In this document: positions 62,334 through 64,000 of the stretch, piece after piece
Layout: every line of letters begins with the position of its first letter
Position numbering within the stretch: the first letter of the stretch is position 1
Made by a program: the position numbers and the translations under genes
Notes under the pieces: model-generated
Database searches by the model: none
Seen by the model: only the letters and a program-made list of their open reading frames with translations
Told to the model about the DNA's origin: nothing
DNA from: Oxytricha trifallax
Lineage: Eukaryota > Ciliophora > Spirotrichea > Sporadotrichida > Oxytrichidae
Direction: 5' to 3'
Assembly: GCA_000711775.1 (NCBI GenBank)
Contig: ARYC01000671.1
Span: 102,502-166,501 of the forward strand
Length of the DNA: 64,000 nucleotides

Positions 62334-62349
62334 GGGGTTTTGGGGTTTT
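62334..62349. repeat. Telomere-like G4T4G4T4
   Basis: GGGGTTTTGGGGTTTT, two exact units of the hypotrich telomeric repeat, oriented as at the right end of the TBE (23915-23929). It lies 230 bp beyond the last gene of the GC-rich block. Confidence 0.85.
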
Positions 62350-64000
62350 ATTTATAAAAATATTATATTAAATTATATTTTTTGAAATGATGAAAAATGT
62401 CAAGATCATGTGTAATCATCCATTTTATTATTACATTATTAACAGTTGTATTTTTATAATAATGTATTTTTTTTATATATTATAATTGGTATCATATATT
62501 CTCAATACAATCCTCACGATTAATCTAATAAAATTATCTTTGTAAATTTAATTAAAAAATTTTTGTTAATTTTGAAAAATTTCCGTACTCTTTTTTTTAT
62601 ATAATCATCAAATCTTGATTCTTATATAAATATATAGTTAGATTAAAAAGTTAATTAATATTTAAATCTATTTATAATAATTAATCAAGAAATATATAGC
62701 TAATTACAATTGAATAGAATGACTAAAATTTCTTTAAAAAAATAATGCTTCAAATTATCACCCTTAAAGTGGGGCAAAAATAATTAAAATTTACTGCTTA
62801 AGCCCCACATTTTAAACTCTATTTACTTATCATATTTTTAATAAATGATAAAAATACAATTACAAGCTATCATACTCAATAAATAAACATAATTAGATTT
62901 GAGTATCTATTTCTACAAATTCTATTTTATAAAAAAATTATGATAACTAATAGACTAAAAATCTTTTATATAATTCTTTTTTCTTTATTATTAATATTTT
63001 TAATTAAAATTTAATAGCAAATAGTAACTCTTATTATTCGTTTAATATATAAAAATACAATTCTAATTAAATTTTAGTTCTTTATTCTTAAATAATCTGT
63101 AATTAAATTGATATTTATATTTTGAAATTTTATATATATATATATATATTTAATTAAATTAATTTGAGTCTATGTATTGCTTTAAATATTTGCCTAAGTA
63201 GTTATCATGTCATAAATTTGATTAGACAATTTTACCAAGACTAACTAATGATTTTACATTTGTTTTTTATCGGTTGTGTAGAACTAGTTGCAAAGTTCAA
63301 AGTTGCGCTTTCCCAGTAAGTACATTGAACGTTAGCTTTTATTAAGTCCACATCATATCTGTTGATTATCAAGGATTGGTACTAATAATTTGCTTTAAAT
63401 ACATTTTAAAATGAATTCATTTACTTAAATTTTATTGATATAAAATTTATATTTTTAGTGGTGTAAAGAATGTAAAATTTGTTATTATTGTCTGCTGGCA
63501 TAGTATTAATTAAATTAATTGAAATGCATTATCTTTTTTAAAAAATAAATATTATTGTTGGATCTAGGAGATTAATATCAAGCTTTGAGTTGAAGAATCT
63601 AAAATAGATTCAAAATAAGTTTTATAAATATTATCCTTGGATGTATCTTTCAGTAGGACCTGTATTAGTATTTTCGTTTGCTAATAGTGAATACTCAAAG
63701 AGTTAGGAGTTGCTGAAAGGCAAGTTACTGACGTTTAAAGAATCTAATTTGGAAATGACGATATTTCTTGTTCTTTCATTAGTCAGGTTGGACCATTATC
63801 CTCTAAATGTTTTAATTACCATTTTATTAACGAATATAAGATAGCAGCATTGGTTGACACATAAGAGAAAGTTGACCAGCAATTGAGTAACTGAAATAGT
63901 ATGATATTCTGTCTGCCTGCATTAATAAAATCTACTGAATTTTTATAGAGAAAGAAAGCTTTCTGAGTTAAACAAAAATAAAATATTGGAGAGTATTTTG
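62350..64000. other. AT-rich DNA, no gene seen
   Basis: Background AT-rich DNA with (TA)n near 63132. No supported gene. Confidence 0.55.

Larger units (their letters stand above)
53694..62349. mobile_element. GC-rich multi-gene block, candidate new transposon
   Basis: A sharp rise in G+C from 53.7 to 62.1 kb coincides with tightly packed genes that use TAA/TAG as Gln and short GT-AG introns. One gene is a Tc1/IS630-type transposase and another has a chromodomain, a domain found in several transposon and retroelement integrases. The right side ends in G4T4G4T4 (62334-62349), as in TBE termini. No matching left terminus was found, so the element limits are inferred. Confidence 0.55.

Noticed and set aside
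1-64000. Search for rRNA, tRNA and CRISPR arrays
   Set aside because: No rRNA-like block, no convincing tRNA cloverleaf and no regularly spaced repeats were seen. This was by eye only, so a dedicated tRNA scan could still find one.

Overview
The window reads as germline (micronuclear) DNA of a hypotrich ciliate, most likely Oxytricha or a close relative. Three things in the sequence support this. Long reading frames stay open only if TAA and TAG are read as glutamine and TGA is the sole stop. A 4.2-kb transposon ends in C4A4C4A3 telomere-like repeats and has the three-gene content of the telomere-bearing elements (TBEs) known from Oxytricha. Most of the rest is very AT-rich, gene-free DNA with scattered broken coding pieces and mobile elements, as expected of germline-limited DNA that is removed when the somatic nucleus forms. 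I cannot tell from this window alone which coding pieces are kept in the somatic genome.

Layout. 1-13.4 kb: AT-rich DNA with coding-like islands near 1.45, 2.56 and 4.07-5.77 kb. 13.4-14.6 kb: a large fold-back element (337-bp arms) beside a 3'-end retroelement fragment. 19.72-23.93 kb: a nearly complete TBE with zinc-finger/kinase, 22-kDa and transposase genes. 28.10-32.23 kb: a second, decayed TBE flanked by two related pieces of one split gene. 34.0-39.6 kb: two retroelements in tandem, the second with a recognisable LINE reverse transcriptase. 41.85-43.93 kb: another LINE in opposite orientation. 46.3-47.4 kb: a second fold-back element carrying a coding insert. 49.1-50.75 kb: another coding stretch ending in the retroelement 3' tail seen near 14.5 and 36.5 kb.

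53.7-62.35 kb is the outstanding region: a much more GC-rich block (roughly half G+C by eye against about a quarter outside) holding a compact cluster of ciliate-code genes with tiny introns. From left to right: a 709-residue chromodomain protein with a complete Josephin-like cysteine-peptidase signature (- strand), a frameshifted Tc1/IS630-type DDE transposase (- strand), a divergent coiled-coil gene (+), a small lysine/asparagine-rich gene (+), and an 840-residue protein of unknown family (- strand). The block ends on the right in G4T4G4T4. For the two large genes, removing the inferred introns leaves exactly 710 and 841 codons. I read the block as a candidate undescribed multi-gene DNA transposon, or a germline-limited gene cluster derived from one.

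Most frames were reassembled by hand. No rRNA, tRNA or CRISPR array was recognised.
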